Source: CAVPHV01 sp963704825 (lineage in GTDB: Bacteria > Actinomycetota > Acidimicrobiia > Spongiisociales > UBA5794). Taken from it: 64,000 bases of DNA. Of this stretch, positions 25,041-34,010 are shown one piece after another. The DNA lies in contig CAVPHV010000006.1 of NCBI GenBank assembly GCA_963704825.1, positions 1 to 64,000 on the forward strand, in the 5' to 3' direction. The translations under genes were made by a program, and so were the position numbers. Below the pieces are notes generated by a model, which had not been told where the DNA came from, searched no databases, and worked only from the letters and a program-made list of their open reading frames with translations. Positions within the stretch are counted from its first letter, which is position 1. The number at the start of each line of letters is the position of its first letter.

Positions 25041-27456
25041 GTGGCAGAGACCACCGTACGCGGTCAAGTAGGCGACGCTGAGATTGCCCTTTCGACCGGA
25101 AAACTCGCACGACTCGCCGGCGGCGCCGTCGTGATCAAGGTCGGCGGCACCGAGGTGCTGGTGACCGCAACTGCTAATCGCAGTGGCCGGGAAGGCCTCG
25201 ACTTCTTCCCGCTCACCGTGGACGTCGAGGAGCGGATGTATGCCGTTGGGCGCATCCCGGGCTCGTTCTTCCGCCGTGAAGGCCGTGCCACGGAGAAGGC
25301 GACTCTCACCTGTCGCTTGATCGACCGTCCGCTGCGGCCTTCGTTCGTCGACGGCTTTCGTTCCGAGACCCACATCGTGGCGACCGTGATGTCGGCCGAC
25401 ATGGTCCACGATTACGACGTTGCAGCCCTCAATGCGGCATCGGCCGCTCTCATGATCAGCCCAATCCCATTCCTCGGCCCACTTGGCGCCGTGCGCCTAG
25501 CGCTCAAGGACGGAGAATGGGTTCCCTTCCCCACCTACGAGGATCTCGGCGAATCGGTCTTCGAACTCGTCGTCGCCGGCAAGCGCAATGCCGCCGGTGA
25601 GGTGGACATCGCGATGGTCGAAGCCGGTGCCACCGAAGAAGGCCATCGTCTGGTCACAGCCGGCGCTCCGGCCAGCGACGAGGAGACCGTGGCTCGCGGC
25701 CTCGAAATCGCCAAGGAGCACATCGGCACGCTGATCGACATGCAACTGGAGCTCGCCGAGCAGGCCGACGCGCCGACCCCGATTGAGTATCCGTTGGTGG
25801 TCGACTACTCCGAAGAGCTCTTCGACCAGGTTGCCGGAGTTGCCTGGGACCGCCTCATGGCCATGGGCACCATCGTCGACAAGCACGAGCGCCAGGACGC
25901 CGAAGACATCCTGCGCGAAGAGGTGCTCGCCGAGTTGGCCATCGCCGAAGACGATGAGGCCACGCTCAAGGCTGCCAAGAAGGCCTTCCGGGCCGTGCAG
26001 AAGAAAGCCATGCGCCAGCGGGTGGTCTCAGAAGGTGTCCGGATGGACGGTCGTGGCTTGACCGATATTCGGCCTCTGATGATCGAGGTCGGTCTCTGTG
26101 TCGGAGGGGCACGGCTCAGGCCTGTTCCAGCGTGGCGAGACCCAGGTCTTGAACGTCACGACGCTCGGCATGCTGCGGATGGAGCAGATGCTCGACACGA
26201 TTGATGTCGAGGACAGCAAGCGCTACATGCACCACTACAACTTCCCGCCGTTCTCGACCGGCGAGACCGGGTTCATGCGTGGTCCGAAACGGCGTGAGAT
26301 CGGCCACGGCGCTCTGGCCGAAAAGGCATTGCTGCCGGTCATCCCGTCGGCGGAGGAGTTCCCGTACGCCTTCCGACTCGTGTCCGAGGTTCTGATGTCC
26401 AACGGATCGAGCTCGATGGCTTCGATCTGTGGGTCCTCGTTGTCCTTGATGGATGCCGGGGTTCCGATCGAGGCGCCTGTGGCGGGTATCGCGATGGGTC
26501 TCATCCATCACGACAACCAGTTCATCACGCTGACCGACATCCTGGGCGCTGAAGATGCCCTCGGTGACATGGACTTCAAGGTGGCCGGTACTCGCAACAT
26601 GATCACGGCTTTGCAGCTCGACACCAAGATCGAGTCGCTCCCCGCCGATGTCCTGATCCAGGCGATGGGCCAAGCCCGCGATGCCCGCCTGTTCATCCTC
26701 GACGCCATGGAGGAAGTTATTCCCGGGCCGCGTGAGGAACTCGCTCCAAACGCTCCGAAGATCGAAACCATCATGATCCCGAAGGATCGGATCGGCGAGG
26801 TCATCGGGCCCAAGGGCAAGGTCATCCGGGAGCTCGAGGAGCAGACCGGCGCCACCATCGAGATCGACGACGACGGCGCCATCCGTGTCGGCGCTTCGGA
26901 TACGGCCTCGATGCTGCTGGCCAAGGAGCGGATCTTGGCAATCGGCTTCCCGCCGGAGGCCGAGGTTGGCGCCGACTACGAGGGTGAAGTCGTCAACATC
27001 ACGAAGTTCGGCGCTTTCGTCAACATCCTCCCGGGCCGCGACGGACTCCTCCACATCTCCAAGATGGGTGGCGGTCGTCGTATCGAGCAGGTCGAAGACG
27101 TGCTCTCGCTCGGTGACAAGGTTCAGGTCGTGGTCCGCGAGATCGACGACCGGGGCAAGGTCAGCCTCGACCTCGCCGAGGGTGTCGAACTGGAGCTCCG
27201 CGAAGGAGCAACCGCTTCACCCAAGAGCGACGGTGGTGGCCGTGACCGCGGCGATCGTGGTGGTCGGGATCGCGGTCGCAGTAGCGATCGTGGTGGCCGT
27301 GACCGGGATCGTGGTGGCCGCGACCGTGGTCGCAGTAGCGATCGTGGTGGCCGTGACCGCAACCGCGATCGCGATCGGGCCGGCAGCGGTGGCGACTCGT
27401 CGAAGCCGGGGCGCACCGTGGTCTCGTTCGAGGACGAGTTCGAGTCCGGCGAGTAG
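25041..27456 (+). CDS. pnp: Polynucleotide phosphorylase, +1 frameshift, RGD-rich tail
   Basis: PNPase is the 3'-5' phosphorolytic exoribonuclease of RNA decay. GTG 25041 follows AAGGAGA. Both RNase PH domains, the all-helical linker, a KH domain (IGEVIGPKGKVIRELEEQTGATIEIDD in part) and an S1 domain are present. Frame is lost at 26094-26097: dropping one base restores MIEVGL-VSEGHGSGLFQRGETQ, giving about 804 residues. Residues from about 726 are an Arg/Gly/Asp-rich disordered tail built of GGRDRGRSSDR-like repeats, reflected in near-identical tandem DNA units. A strong terminator follows. The frameshift is probably a sequence error. Confidence 0.93.
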
Positions 27457-27477
27457 CCCCACTTCAATCGACAAAGT

Positions 27478-27509
27478 AAGAGGGCCCCGGATCATCCGGG
27501 GCCCTCTTT
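27478..27509 (+). terminator. Intrinsic terminator of pnp
   Basis: AAGAGGGCCCCGGA (27478-27491) pairs perfectly with TCCGGGGCCCTCTT (27495-27508) around TCA, then TTGCTT. The stem can also act on the minus strand for the dodecin-like ORF that ends 21 bases beyond it. Confidence 0.85.
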
Positions 27510-27529
27510 GCTTGATCAATGCGCCGCGA

Positions 27530-27670
27530 TCAGTCCTCGAGGAGGAACGTCAGCTTCATGTCGAGCCGGAAACGCTTGGTCGTCCCATCGTCGGCGAGTT
27601 CGACCTTCTGCTCAGAGATCCAGGCACCCCAAATGCCGTCGATGGTCTTCTGAGCTTTGGCGAACCTCAC
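27530..27670 (-). pseudogene. Dodecin-like fragment lacking the first beta strand
   Basis: The minus strand reads from a possible GTG at 27670 a 46-residue product: KTIDGIWGAWISEQKVEL, then FRLDMKLTFLLED. This matches the helix and two C-terminal strands of dodecin, a small flavin-storing dodecamer of about 68 residues. The normal first strand (K-V-I-E-L-V-G) and loop are missing; their place is taken by the end of the ybaK-like gene, 19 bases upstream. It looks like a 5'-truncated remnant, or less likely a functional short variant. Confidence 0.5.
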
Positions 27671-27689
27671 GGACGGCGCTTCGGTTCGA

Positions 27690-28166
27690 TCACGCGGCAG
27701 CGATCTCTCCGTAGGTGATGTCGATTGCCGCCGCGAGGGACTCGGGGGAGAGTTCGACGAGGAAGCCGCGTTTGCCGCCGTTGACGTAGATCACCGGAAG
27801 CTGACGCAGCGTCTTGGGGGCATAGACCTGCATGTTCCGACGGGTCCCAAACGGGGAAGTGCCGCCGACGAGATACCCGCTGTGCTTTCCCGCAACGTCG
27901 CGATGGCATGGTTGGACGCGACGGCATCCCACCAGGCGAGCGAGGTTCTTGGTGGAGACCTCACGATCGCCGTGCATGAGAGCAATCAGCGGCTCGCCGG
28001 TTTCGGTCTCCATGATCAGGGTCTTGATGACGTGGTGAGGGTCGACGCCAAGCGCCGCCGCTCCGGCCGCCGCTCCTCCACCCGGCTCGTACCGGTAGAG
28101 ATGGGGCACGAAGTCGATGCCGGCGCCACGAAGTGTGCGAACGGCCATGGTGGCGGGGATCTTCAT
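27690..28166 (-). CDS. ybaK: YbaK/EbsC-type aminoacyl-tRNA editing protein
   Basis: YbaK proteins hydrolyse mischarged Cys-tRNA(Pro) or related tRNAs. The 158-residue protein shows VIKTLIMETETGEPLIALMHGD with the catalytic-lysine region, EVSTKNLARLVG, and HSGYLVGGTSPFGTR. ATG 28166 matches the usual length; the longer upstream frame is not family-like. The 3' end abuts the dodecin fragment. Confidence 0.87.
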   Translation of the reverse strand: MKIPATMAVRTLRGAGIDFVPHLYRYEPGGGAAAGAAALGVDPHHVIKTLIMETETGEPLIALMHGDREVSTKNLARLVGCRRVQPCHRDVAGKHSGYLVGGTSPFGTRRNMQVYAPKTLRQLPVIYVNGGKRGFLVELSPESLAAAIDITYGEIAAA

Positions 28167-28326
28167 GACAAGAGCGTACCGATTCGCCGGCGCCGTTCGG
28201 CGAGGCGAATTGGACCTTGATAGCCGGATTTGGAGGGCACAACCATGGCGCCGGCACCTCGGCGACACCGCTTTGACTCTTCCCTGGGGAGAGGCCCCAC
28301 GATGGAGGGGAACGGAGGTACAAAGC

Positions 28327-28409
28327 GTGAATCTGATCCCCATCGGTCGATTCTCGAAGATGGCCCGTTTGTCGGTGAAAGCACTGCGCCCTCTATGACG
28401 AAATCGGCC
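28327..28409 (+). pseudogene. MerR-family regulator remnant
   Basis: GTG 28327 has a good GGAGG 8 bases upstream and reads IGRFSKMARLSVKALR, the opening of a MerR winged-helix domain. One extra base near 28390 must be dropped to continue as LYDEIGLL, after which family similarity stops. The sequence runs directly into the imuA promoter. This is a truncated and frameshifted remnant. The rest of the 377-base gap 28167-28543 shows only the SOS promoter. Confidence 0.6.
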
Positions 28410-28459
28410 TGCTCGCAGTTCAGATCGTGTCCGGATCTTCGAGGGTTGCATTTCCACTC

Positions 28460-28487
28460 TTGACATCGAACATATGTTCGATAGGGT
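28460..28487 (+). promoter_or_regulatory. LexA-controlled promoter of imuA-imuB
   Basis: TTGACA (-35, 28460-28465) is followed at once by TCGAACATATGTTCGA (28466-28481), a perfect palindrome matching the actinobacterial LexA box TCGAAC-N4-GTTCGA, and then TAGGGT (-10, 28482-28487). The operator fills the -35/-10 spacer, so LexA binding would block RNA polymerase. Confidence 0.9.
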
Positions 28488-28543
28488 GGGGTTCCGAGTG
28501 GCAGTGCTGGCGCTCGGGGTTGTAGAAACGGAGCGGGTGGCAG

Positions 28544-29197
28544 GTGGCGGCGACAATCGCATCGGTAGGGGACTCCGTTGCTACCCCCGTTGAGCCATTG
28601 GGGCGGGACCTGCTCACTCCCGAGCCGGGAAGGGTCACCGCGCTCATCGGGCACCCCGGTTTTGGGCTGACCCGGATCGGACTGACGATGCTGGCGCGGC
28701 GAGCCGCGGCCGGACCCATCGTGTACCTGGACGCACGGGGCTGGTTGTGCCCACCGGCAGCGTGGGAAGCCGGCATCGCTCCGGAGCGACTCATTGTCGT
28801 GCGGTGTTCCGACCCGGTGCGTTGGGCTCAGGTGGCCGCCACCCTGCTCGAGGGGATCCCGGGCCTCTACGCCGAGGTCCCCCGGGGGGTAAAGGACGCC
28901 CAACTGCGCAAGCTGGCGGCGCTGGCTCGCAGCCGCCGGGTGCCGGTGGTGCTGCGTCCGGTCCGGGGTGAGCTTGCCTCCGGTATCGCCCATTTGCGAC
29001 TGGAAGCTCGTGAGGTGCGTTGGGTCGGTACCGATGCCGGACATGGTCGGCTGCAGCACCGCCGGCTCATCTTCGAGGCTTCGGGGAAGGCAATGCGGGG
29101 TATGGCGCAGACGATCGAGGTGGAGGATCATGGAGCGGACGCTGTGCGTCTGGTACCCCGACTGGCCGCTACGCCGGCCAGACGCGCCGCCGGATAG
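28544..29197 (+). CDS. imuA: ImuA'-type mutasome accessory protein
   Basis: ImuA' is the RecA-like accessory factor of the ImuA'/ImuB/DnaE2 translesion mutasome. The 217-residue protein has a degenerate P-loop-like IGHPGFGLTRIGLTML and VYLDARGWLCPPAAW, as in actinobacterial ImuA' proteins. GTG 28544 has GGAG upstream; its exact start is uncertain. It overlaps imuB by 68 bases and sits 57 bases after the LexA-controlled promoter. Confidence 0.82.
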   Translation: MAATIASVGDSVATPVEPLGRDLLTPEPGRVTALIGHPGFGLTRIGLTMLARRAAAGPIVYLDARGWLCPPAAWEAGIAPERLIVVRCSDPVRWAQVAATLLEGIPGLYAEVPRGVKDAQLRKLAALARSRRVPVVLRPVRGELASGIAHLRLEAREVRWVGTDAGHGRLQHRRLIFEASGKAMRGMAQTIEVEDHGADAVRLVPRLAATPARRAAG

Positions 29198-30617
29198 CCC
29201 CTGCCAGGCCGTTGGTGAGGACAACCGGGTCATCGCCCTCAATCCGCTCGCGGCGGATGCCGGGGTCCAGATCGGTATGCGGCGCCGTGAGGCGGAGGCG
29301 GTCTGCCCGGTGGTGTTCACCGTCGTGGCCGACCCCGGTGCCGACGCGGTCCGCTTCGAACCGGTCGTCACCGCGATCGAAGGGCTGATCCCACGTGTTG
29401 AGGTGGTGACACCCGGCTTGGCGCTTGCTCCCGTCACCGGAGCTGTTCGCTACTTCGGCAGCGAGGAAACGCTGGTGACGAGAGTCGCCAAACAAGTCGA
29501 TGCCCTCACCGGTCCCGGGTATCGGCTGGGTCTTGCCGCCGGGCCATTTGCGGCGCGCCGCGCCGCCGATCTCGCCACGGCTACCGACCCGATCTATGTC
29601 GTCACCGACGACACGGCCTTCCTTGATTCGCTCGACATCGCCACACTCGGTAGGGAGGAGCTTGCCGCGACGTTCCGCTGGCTGGGGATCACCACGCTGG
29701 GAGAGTTGTCCCAGCTGCCCCGAGAAGCCATCGTCTCTCGCTTTGGTCCCGATGGGTTGGCCGCGCACCGCCTGGCGCATGGCGATGATCGCCCGGCCAA
29801 CCCGCGTCAGATTCCACCCGACCTAGCCGTCGAAGACCGGTTCTCCCCGCCGTTGGAGAGCCTGGAGCAGGCCGCGTTCGAAGCGCGCGGACTCGCTCAC
29901 CGGCTCATGATGGAGCTCGAGGCTCACGGGGTTGCTCCCCATCGGGTAGAGATCGAGGCGGAAGCCGATGACGGGTCGATCCGGGTTCGAACCTGGCGCA
30001 GCTCGGATCCCTTCACAGAGGAGGCCGTCGCTGAGCGAGTGCGCTGGCAGTTGCGGGCCTGGCTCGATCATGCCCGGTTTCACAGCGGGCCGGGGATCCG
30101 CGGTGGCCTGGTTCGACTGCGGATCGCACCCGCTGATGTCTCTGGAGAGGGCCGTCAGCTGGCGCTACATGAAGACGCCCGGAGTGCGGCAGAAGCGGAT
30201 CGGGTCCTGACCCAGACCCAGGCCATCGTTGGCATGGACGGAGTGCTCCAGGCAATCCCCCAAGGGGGTCGTGATCCCGCACAGCGGGTGGCTTGGTACC
30301 GCTGGGGAGAGGAGGTGCCGCAACCCGAACGTGACCCGGCGGCTCCTTGGCCGGGGAAGACGCCCTCGCCGGCTCCGGCGTTGGTTCCCCCCGAGCCGGT
30401 GCCACTCGAGGTCGAATGGGAGGCGGGGATGCCGGTTCGGGTCCGATTGGGTTCACGCTGGGAGCCGGTGCTGTCGTGGGCGGGACCGTGGCGGCGGGTG
30501 GGGCGTTGGTGGCAAGGTGAGGGACCCGGCGACCGATATCAGATCGTGACCTCCGTTGGGGCCTTCCTCTGCGAAGTGAGCGATGAGCGCACCTTCCTCA
30601 CCGGGGTATACGACTGA
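29130..30617 (+). CDS. imuB: ImuB, Y-family polymerase-like mutasome hub
   Basis: ImuB is a catalytically inactive Y-family polymerase relative that binds the beta clamp, DnaE2 and ImuA'. It opens with ERTLCVWYPDWPLRR, where active polymerases have the catalytic DxD, and keeps the palm/fingers (PRVEVVTPGLALAPVTGAVRYFG) and helix-hairpin-helix region (TLGELSQLPREAI). ATG 29130 has GGTGGAGG upstream. The 495-residue length is normal. DnaE2 is encoded 22 kb away behind an identical LexA box. Confidence 0.9.
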   Translation: MERTLCVWYPDWPLRRPDAPPDSPCQAVGEDNRVIALNPLAADAGVQIGMRRREAEAVCPVVFTVVADPGADAVRFEPVVTAIEGLIPRVEVVTPGLALAPVTGAVRYFGSEETLVTRVAKQVDALTGPGYRLGLAAGPFAARRAADLATATDPIYVVTDDTAFLDSLDIATLGREELAATFRWLGITTLGELSQLPREAIVSRFGPDGLAAHRLAHGDDRPANPRQIPPDLAVEDRFSPPLESLEQAAFEARGLAHRLMMELEAHGVAPHRVEIEAEADDGSIRVRTWRSSDPFTEEAVAERVRWQLRAWLDHARFHSGPGIRGGLVRLRIAPADVSGEGRQLALHEDARSAAEADRVLTQTQAIVGMDGVLQAIPQGGRDPAQRVAWYRWGEEVPQPERDPAAPWPGKTPSPAPALVPPEPVPLEVEWEAGMPVRVRLGSRWEPVLSWAGPWRRVGRWWQGEGPGDRYQIVTSVGAFLCEVSDERTFLTGVYD

Positions 30618-30693
30618 AGTCCACGGATTCCTCAACCCGTCGGGGTGACCGGTCGATCACATCACCCTGAGCACGATGAAGGGGAGACTCACG

Positions 30694-30918
30694 ATGCGCA
30701 CTGTTGCCACCACGGTCCTTGTCCTGGGAACAATGCTGGCGGGTGCTCAGCTCTATCTCGTGCTGCTCCCGCGTAGCCCGGCGCTCGGCGTCGCCGTCGT
30801 GATCGGCACCGGTGCAGCCCTCGCCGCCGTTCTGTTGTGGATCGATCAGATCGTTCACGAACGCCGCGGCGCCACAGTGGATCCCGCGGTCGACACGGCC
30901 GCCGACTCCATCGACTGA
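30694..30918 (+). CDS. Small two-span membrane protein
   Basis: A 74-residue protein with hydrophobic segments at about residues 4-24 and 33-53 (VATTVLVLGTMLAGAQLYLVLL and GVAVVIGTGAALAAVLLWI) and an acidic C-terminus. ATG 30694 is preferred over 30676 because GGGGAGA lies 6 bases before it. No family recognised. It follows imuB by 76 bases and could be in the same transcript. Confidence 0.55.
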   Translation: MRTVATTVLVLGTMLAGAQLYLVLLPRSPALGVAVVIGTGAALAAVLLWIDQIVHERRGATVDPAVDTAADSID

Positions 30919-30942
30919 TCCACGCCCGGCGGTCAATACGGG

Positions 30943-31689
30943 CTAGTCCGCAGCCTGCTCCCGCATCTCGTTGAACGAGGCCTCCACGATATTGTGGGTC
31001 TGTTGGCGTACCGTGTCGATATCGGCCACCGTGAGCCCCTCAACCGGAATCGGCTCGTGGATGACAACCTTGGCGCGGCCCGGGTAGAACACCCAGGCGC
31101 CTGGTCGCCACACCTCCCAGGTCCCATAGATCGTCACGGGGACGACCGGGAGCCCATTGGTGATGGCGATGCGGAACGCCCCCTTCTTGAACCCGTGGAA
31201 CTGTCCGTCGCGAGCCCGGGTCGCCTCGGGGAAGACGATGAGCGAGTAACCCTGCTCGGTGGCCGTTTGAACGCCCCGGTTGATTCCGGCGTGGGCCGCC
31301 CGGCCGGCGCCCCGATCGATCTTGATGATGCCCACTCGGCTCATGGCTTGGGCGAGGAGCGGGATCTTGAAGAGCTCGGCCTTCGCCATGTAGCGGATGC
31401 GGTTGGGTATGGCGCGAAACAGCAGCGGGATGTCGAAGTTGGAGAGATGGTTCGACACGAAGATGTACTGTGCATCAGGGTCGATTCGGTCGAGCCCTTC
31501 GACCGACCAGCTAATGGGAGCGATGCTGAGGAACAGTCGCGACCACACCTGGATCACGGTGTCGACATGGGGGCTGTGGGGTCGGATGGCGACAACGATC
31601 AGCACGTAGCCCGACGCGGCCAACGTGAACACGAAGAACGTCGGCACCGCAATGATGGTGCGAATCGTGGCGAGCCCCCGTTGTTTCAT
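30943..31689 (-). CDS. plsC: 1-acyl-sn-glycerol-3-phosphate acyltransferase (PlsC-like)
   Basis: PlsC adds the second acyl chain in phosphatidic acid synthesis, feeding CdsA. The 248-residue protein has an N-terminal membrane helix (FFVFTLAASGYVLIVVAI), motif I NHLSNFD, motif III FPEATR and motif IV LPVVPVTIYGTW. A TAAGTT box lies 6 bases before the ATG, suggesting a leaderless transcript. Confidence 0.87.
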   Translation of the reverse strand: MKQRGLATIRTIIAVPTFFVFTLAASGYVLIVVAIRPHSPHVDTVIQVWSRLFLSIAPISWSVEGLDRIDPDAQYIFVSNHLSNFDIPLLFRAIPNRIRYMAKAELFKIPLLAQAMSRVGIIKIDRGAGRAAHAGINRGVQTATEQGYSLIVFPEATRARDGQFHGFKKGAFRIAITNGLPVVPVTIYGTWEVWRPGAWVFYPGRAKVVIHEPIPVEGLTVADIDTVRQQTHNIVEASFNEMREQAAD

Positions 31690-31695
31690 GCAGGT

Positions 31696-31701
31696 AACTT
31701 A
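31696..31701 (-). promoter_or_regulatory. Candidate leaderless -10 element of plsC-like gene
   Basis: TAAGTT on the minus strand lies 6 bases before ATG 31689; no Shine-Dalgarno sequence is present. Confidence 0.4.
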
Positions 31702-31737
31702 GCGGCGCTCGTCGTCGCTATCGGGACAGAAACCGCT

Positions 31738-32922
31738 GTGATCACCATCCAGCCAAGCGTTGCTCGGCGCATCGCCCTCGCCGCCCAGGGCTTCTCCACG
31801 GCGCGCCCTGAGGGGCGGATCGACATTCGGCACTTTCGGCGAACCATGGCGGACGTCGGGGTGCTCCAACTCGACTCGGTGAACGTCTTGAGTCGTTCGC
31901 ACTACCTGCCCATGTTCTCTCGCCTCGGTCCTTACGACCGCGACGCCTTGGATCGATACACCGCCGACAGTGGCGAGATCTACGAATACTGGGGTCACGC
32001 CGCCTCGCTGCTCCCCGCCGACCGCTACCGGCTGTTTCGCTGGCGGATGGACGCCATTGAGCCCTGGGATCGGATTTCCAACTTGGAGGCTGAGCATCCC
32101 GGCTACATCGACACGGTCTATGACGAGATCGCGCAACACGGACCGATCACGGTGGCCCAGCTTTCGGATCCGGGGGCGCGCACCGGTCCCTGGTGGGGTC
32201 ACGGCCGGGGCCGGGTAGCGCTTGATTGGCTGTTTGCCTGTGGTCGGGTCACCGCCTACCGGGACCGTCGGTTCGGCCGGGTCTACGACCTCCCGGAGCG
32301 GGTGATCCGTGCCGAGTACCTCGCGGCACCGGCTGCGACCAGGGACGAGGCCTACCGCGAATTGCTGCTCCTGGCGGCCGGCCATCATGGCATCGGCACG
32401 GCCAAGGACCTCACCGACTACTACCGATTGAAGGTACCGCCGGCCCGACCGATCCTGGCCGAGTTGGTGGCATCCGGTGAGCTCATCGCAGCCGAAGTCC
32501 CTGGCTGGTCCCAGCGAGCCTTCCTCCACCCGGCGGCAGTCCGGCCCCGTCGGATTCGTGGTGCGGCGTTGCTCAGTCCCTTCGATTCGCTCATCTGGGA
32601 GCGGGACCGCACCGAGCGGGTATTTGGGTTTCACTATCGAATCGAGATCTACGTTCCGGAGCCGGACCGTATCCACGGCTACTACGTGCTGCCCTTCCTG
32701 TTGGACGGAGAGCTGGTGGGTCGGGTCGACCTGAAGGCGGATCGCGCGACGAGTCGGCTCTGGGTGCGTGGTTCCTTCGTTGAACAAGGGTTTGATCCGA
32801 CGGCGGTGAGCGGCGGGTTGGCGACAGAACTCCGAGCGATGGCGGGCTGGCTCGACCTAGGCGATGTCGTGGTTGAAGATCGCGGGAACCTCGCAACGCA
32901 GCTGCGGGCGTCGCTCGCCTGA
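31738..32922 (+). CDS. ycaQ: AlkZ/YcaQ-type winged-helix DNA glycosylase
   Basis: The HTH_42 family includes AlkZ and YcaQ, which excise alkylated bases and unhook interstrand crosslinks. The family catalytic Q-x-D/Q motif is visible in GVLQLDSVNVLSRSHYLP near residue 40. Other landmarks are the YWGHAASLLP block, LLSPFDSLIWERDR and a C-terminal strand-rich part. GTG 31738 starts the protein just before the family N-terminus; the longer open frame upstream lies antisense to plsC. It is divergent from plsC. No LexA box is visible. Confidence 0.85.
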   Translation: MITIQPSVARRIALAAQGFSTARPEGRIDIRHFRRTMADVGVLQLDSVNVLSRSHYLPMFSRLGPYDRDALDRYTADSGEIYEYWGHAASLLPADRYRLFRWRMDAIEPWDRISNLEAEHPGYIDTVYDEIAQHGPITVAQLSDPGARTGPWWGHGRGRVALDWLFACGRVTAYRDRRFGRVYDLPERVIRAEYLAAPAATRDEAYRELLLLAAGHHGIGTAKDLTDYYRLKVPPARPILAELVASGELIAAEVPGWSQRAFLHPAAVRPRRIRGAALLSPFDSLIWERDRTERVFGFHYRIEIYVPEPDRIHGYYVLPFLLDGELVGRVDLKADRATSRLWVRGSFVEQGFDPTAVSGGLATELRAMAGWLDLGDVVVEDRGNLATQLRASLA

Positions 32923-33103
32923 GCCTGCTTTGGTGGTGAAGTCGATCAAATCGAGCATTGGGTCGGCCACACAACGCCGATCCGCCGGAAGATTGGTGGC
33001 TGCGATGGCGGCGGGCGCAGGGGTTGAGCCATGCGGCCCATGGTTGGGGGAGTCTGATGGGCACTATCGTGCAGAAACGCACACCGTCACATGGGGAGGG
33101 CCG

Positions 33104-34009
33104 ATGATCGATTTCCAGGACCGTGTCGCCGTGGTCACCGGCGCCGGGGGCGGCTTGGGGCGCGCTCATGCGCTGTTGTTGGCGAGTCGAGGCGCGGCCG
33201 TCGTGGTCAACGACCTCGGTGGGTCGGTGCACGGTGAGGGTGCCAGCAGCTCGGCCGCCGACGATGTGGTCGCTGAGATACGTGAGGCGGGTGGTGAAGC
33301 TGTTGCCGAGTACTCGTCGGTCGCCACGCCCGAGGGCGGGGCTGCCATCGTTGCCAAGGCAGTCGATGAGTACGGGCGAATCGACATCGTGGTGAACAAC
33401 GCTGGGATCTTGCGCGACCGGTCATTCGCCAACCTGGAATGGAGCGAATTGTATGCCGTACTCGACGTCCACCTGCGAGGTGCTTTCTACGTGACCCAGC
33501 CTGCGTTTCGTCACATGAAGGAGGCCGGCTACGGCCGCATCGTCGTGACGTCATCGGCGTCCGGGCTATTCGGCAACTTCGGCCAAGCCAACTACGGGGC
33601 CGCCAAGGCCGGACTGGTTGGGCTCATGAACGTCCTGAAGCTCGAAGGCGCCAAGTACAACATCAAAGTCAACGCCATTGCCCCAATCGCCCACACCCGC
33701 ATGACTGAGGAGTTGTTGGGCGAGATGGCGGATCGCTTTGATCCTGGGTCGGTCGCGCCCGCGGTCGCCTACTTGTGTTCCGAGGAATGCGAATGCACGG
33801 GAGATGTTTGGTCGGTCGGCGGCGGATCGGTGAGTCGGATCTTCATCGGGCTGTGCGACGGCTATTTCCAGCATCCCGACCGCGAAGGTCCGTTGACCAT
33901 TGAGGACATTGTCGAGAACCTCAACCTGATCCGGAGCGAAGACGGCTACGTTGTCCCCTTCTCCTCGCAGGATGAGTTCGCCAAGCTCGGCCCCCGCCTG
34001 CTGGGCTGA
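33104..34009 (+). CDS. Short-chain dehydrogenase, MFE-2/(3R)-hydroxyacyl-CoA type
   Basis: The 301-residue SDR has TGAGGGLGRAHALLLASRGA (NAD(P)-binding), NNAGILRD, the catalytic Ser in VVTSSASGLFGNFGQANYGAAKAG with YxxxK, and the VNDLGG motif. The NDLGG and GNFGQANY phrases are typical of the dehydrogenase part of peroxisomal multifunctional enzyme 2 and its bacterial relatives acting on hydroxyacyl-CoA. ATG 33104 has GGGAGGG upstream. The 180 bases before it show no other feature. Confidence 0.82.
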   Translation: MIDFQDRVAVVTGAGGGLGRAHALLLASRGAAVVVNDLGGSVHGEGASSSAADDVVAEIREAGGEAVAEYSSVATPEGGAAIVAKAVDEYGRIDIVVNNAGILRDRSFANLEWSELYAVLDVHLRGAFYVTQPAFRHMKEAGYGRIVVTSSASGLFGNFGQANYGAAKAGLVGLMNVLKLEGAKYNIKVNAIAPIAHTRMTEELLGEMADRFDPGSVAPAVAYLCSEECECTGDVWSVGGGSVSRIFIGLCDGYFQHPDREGPLTIEDIVENLNLIRSEDGYVVPFSSQDEFAKLGPRLLG

Positions 34010-34010
34010 G

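Noticed and set aside
30994..31737. A 248-codon N-terminal extension of the YcaQ-like protein
   Set aside because: It lies antisense to the plsC-like gene and has no family similarity; the YcaQ fold begins just after GTG 31738.
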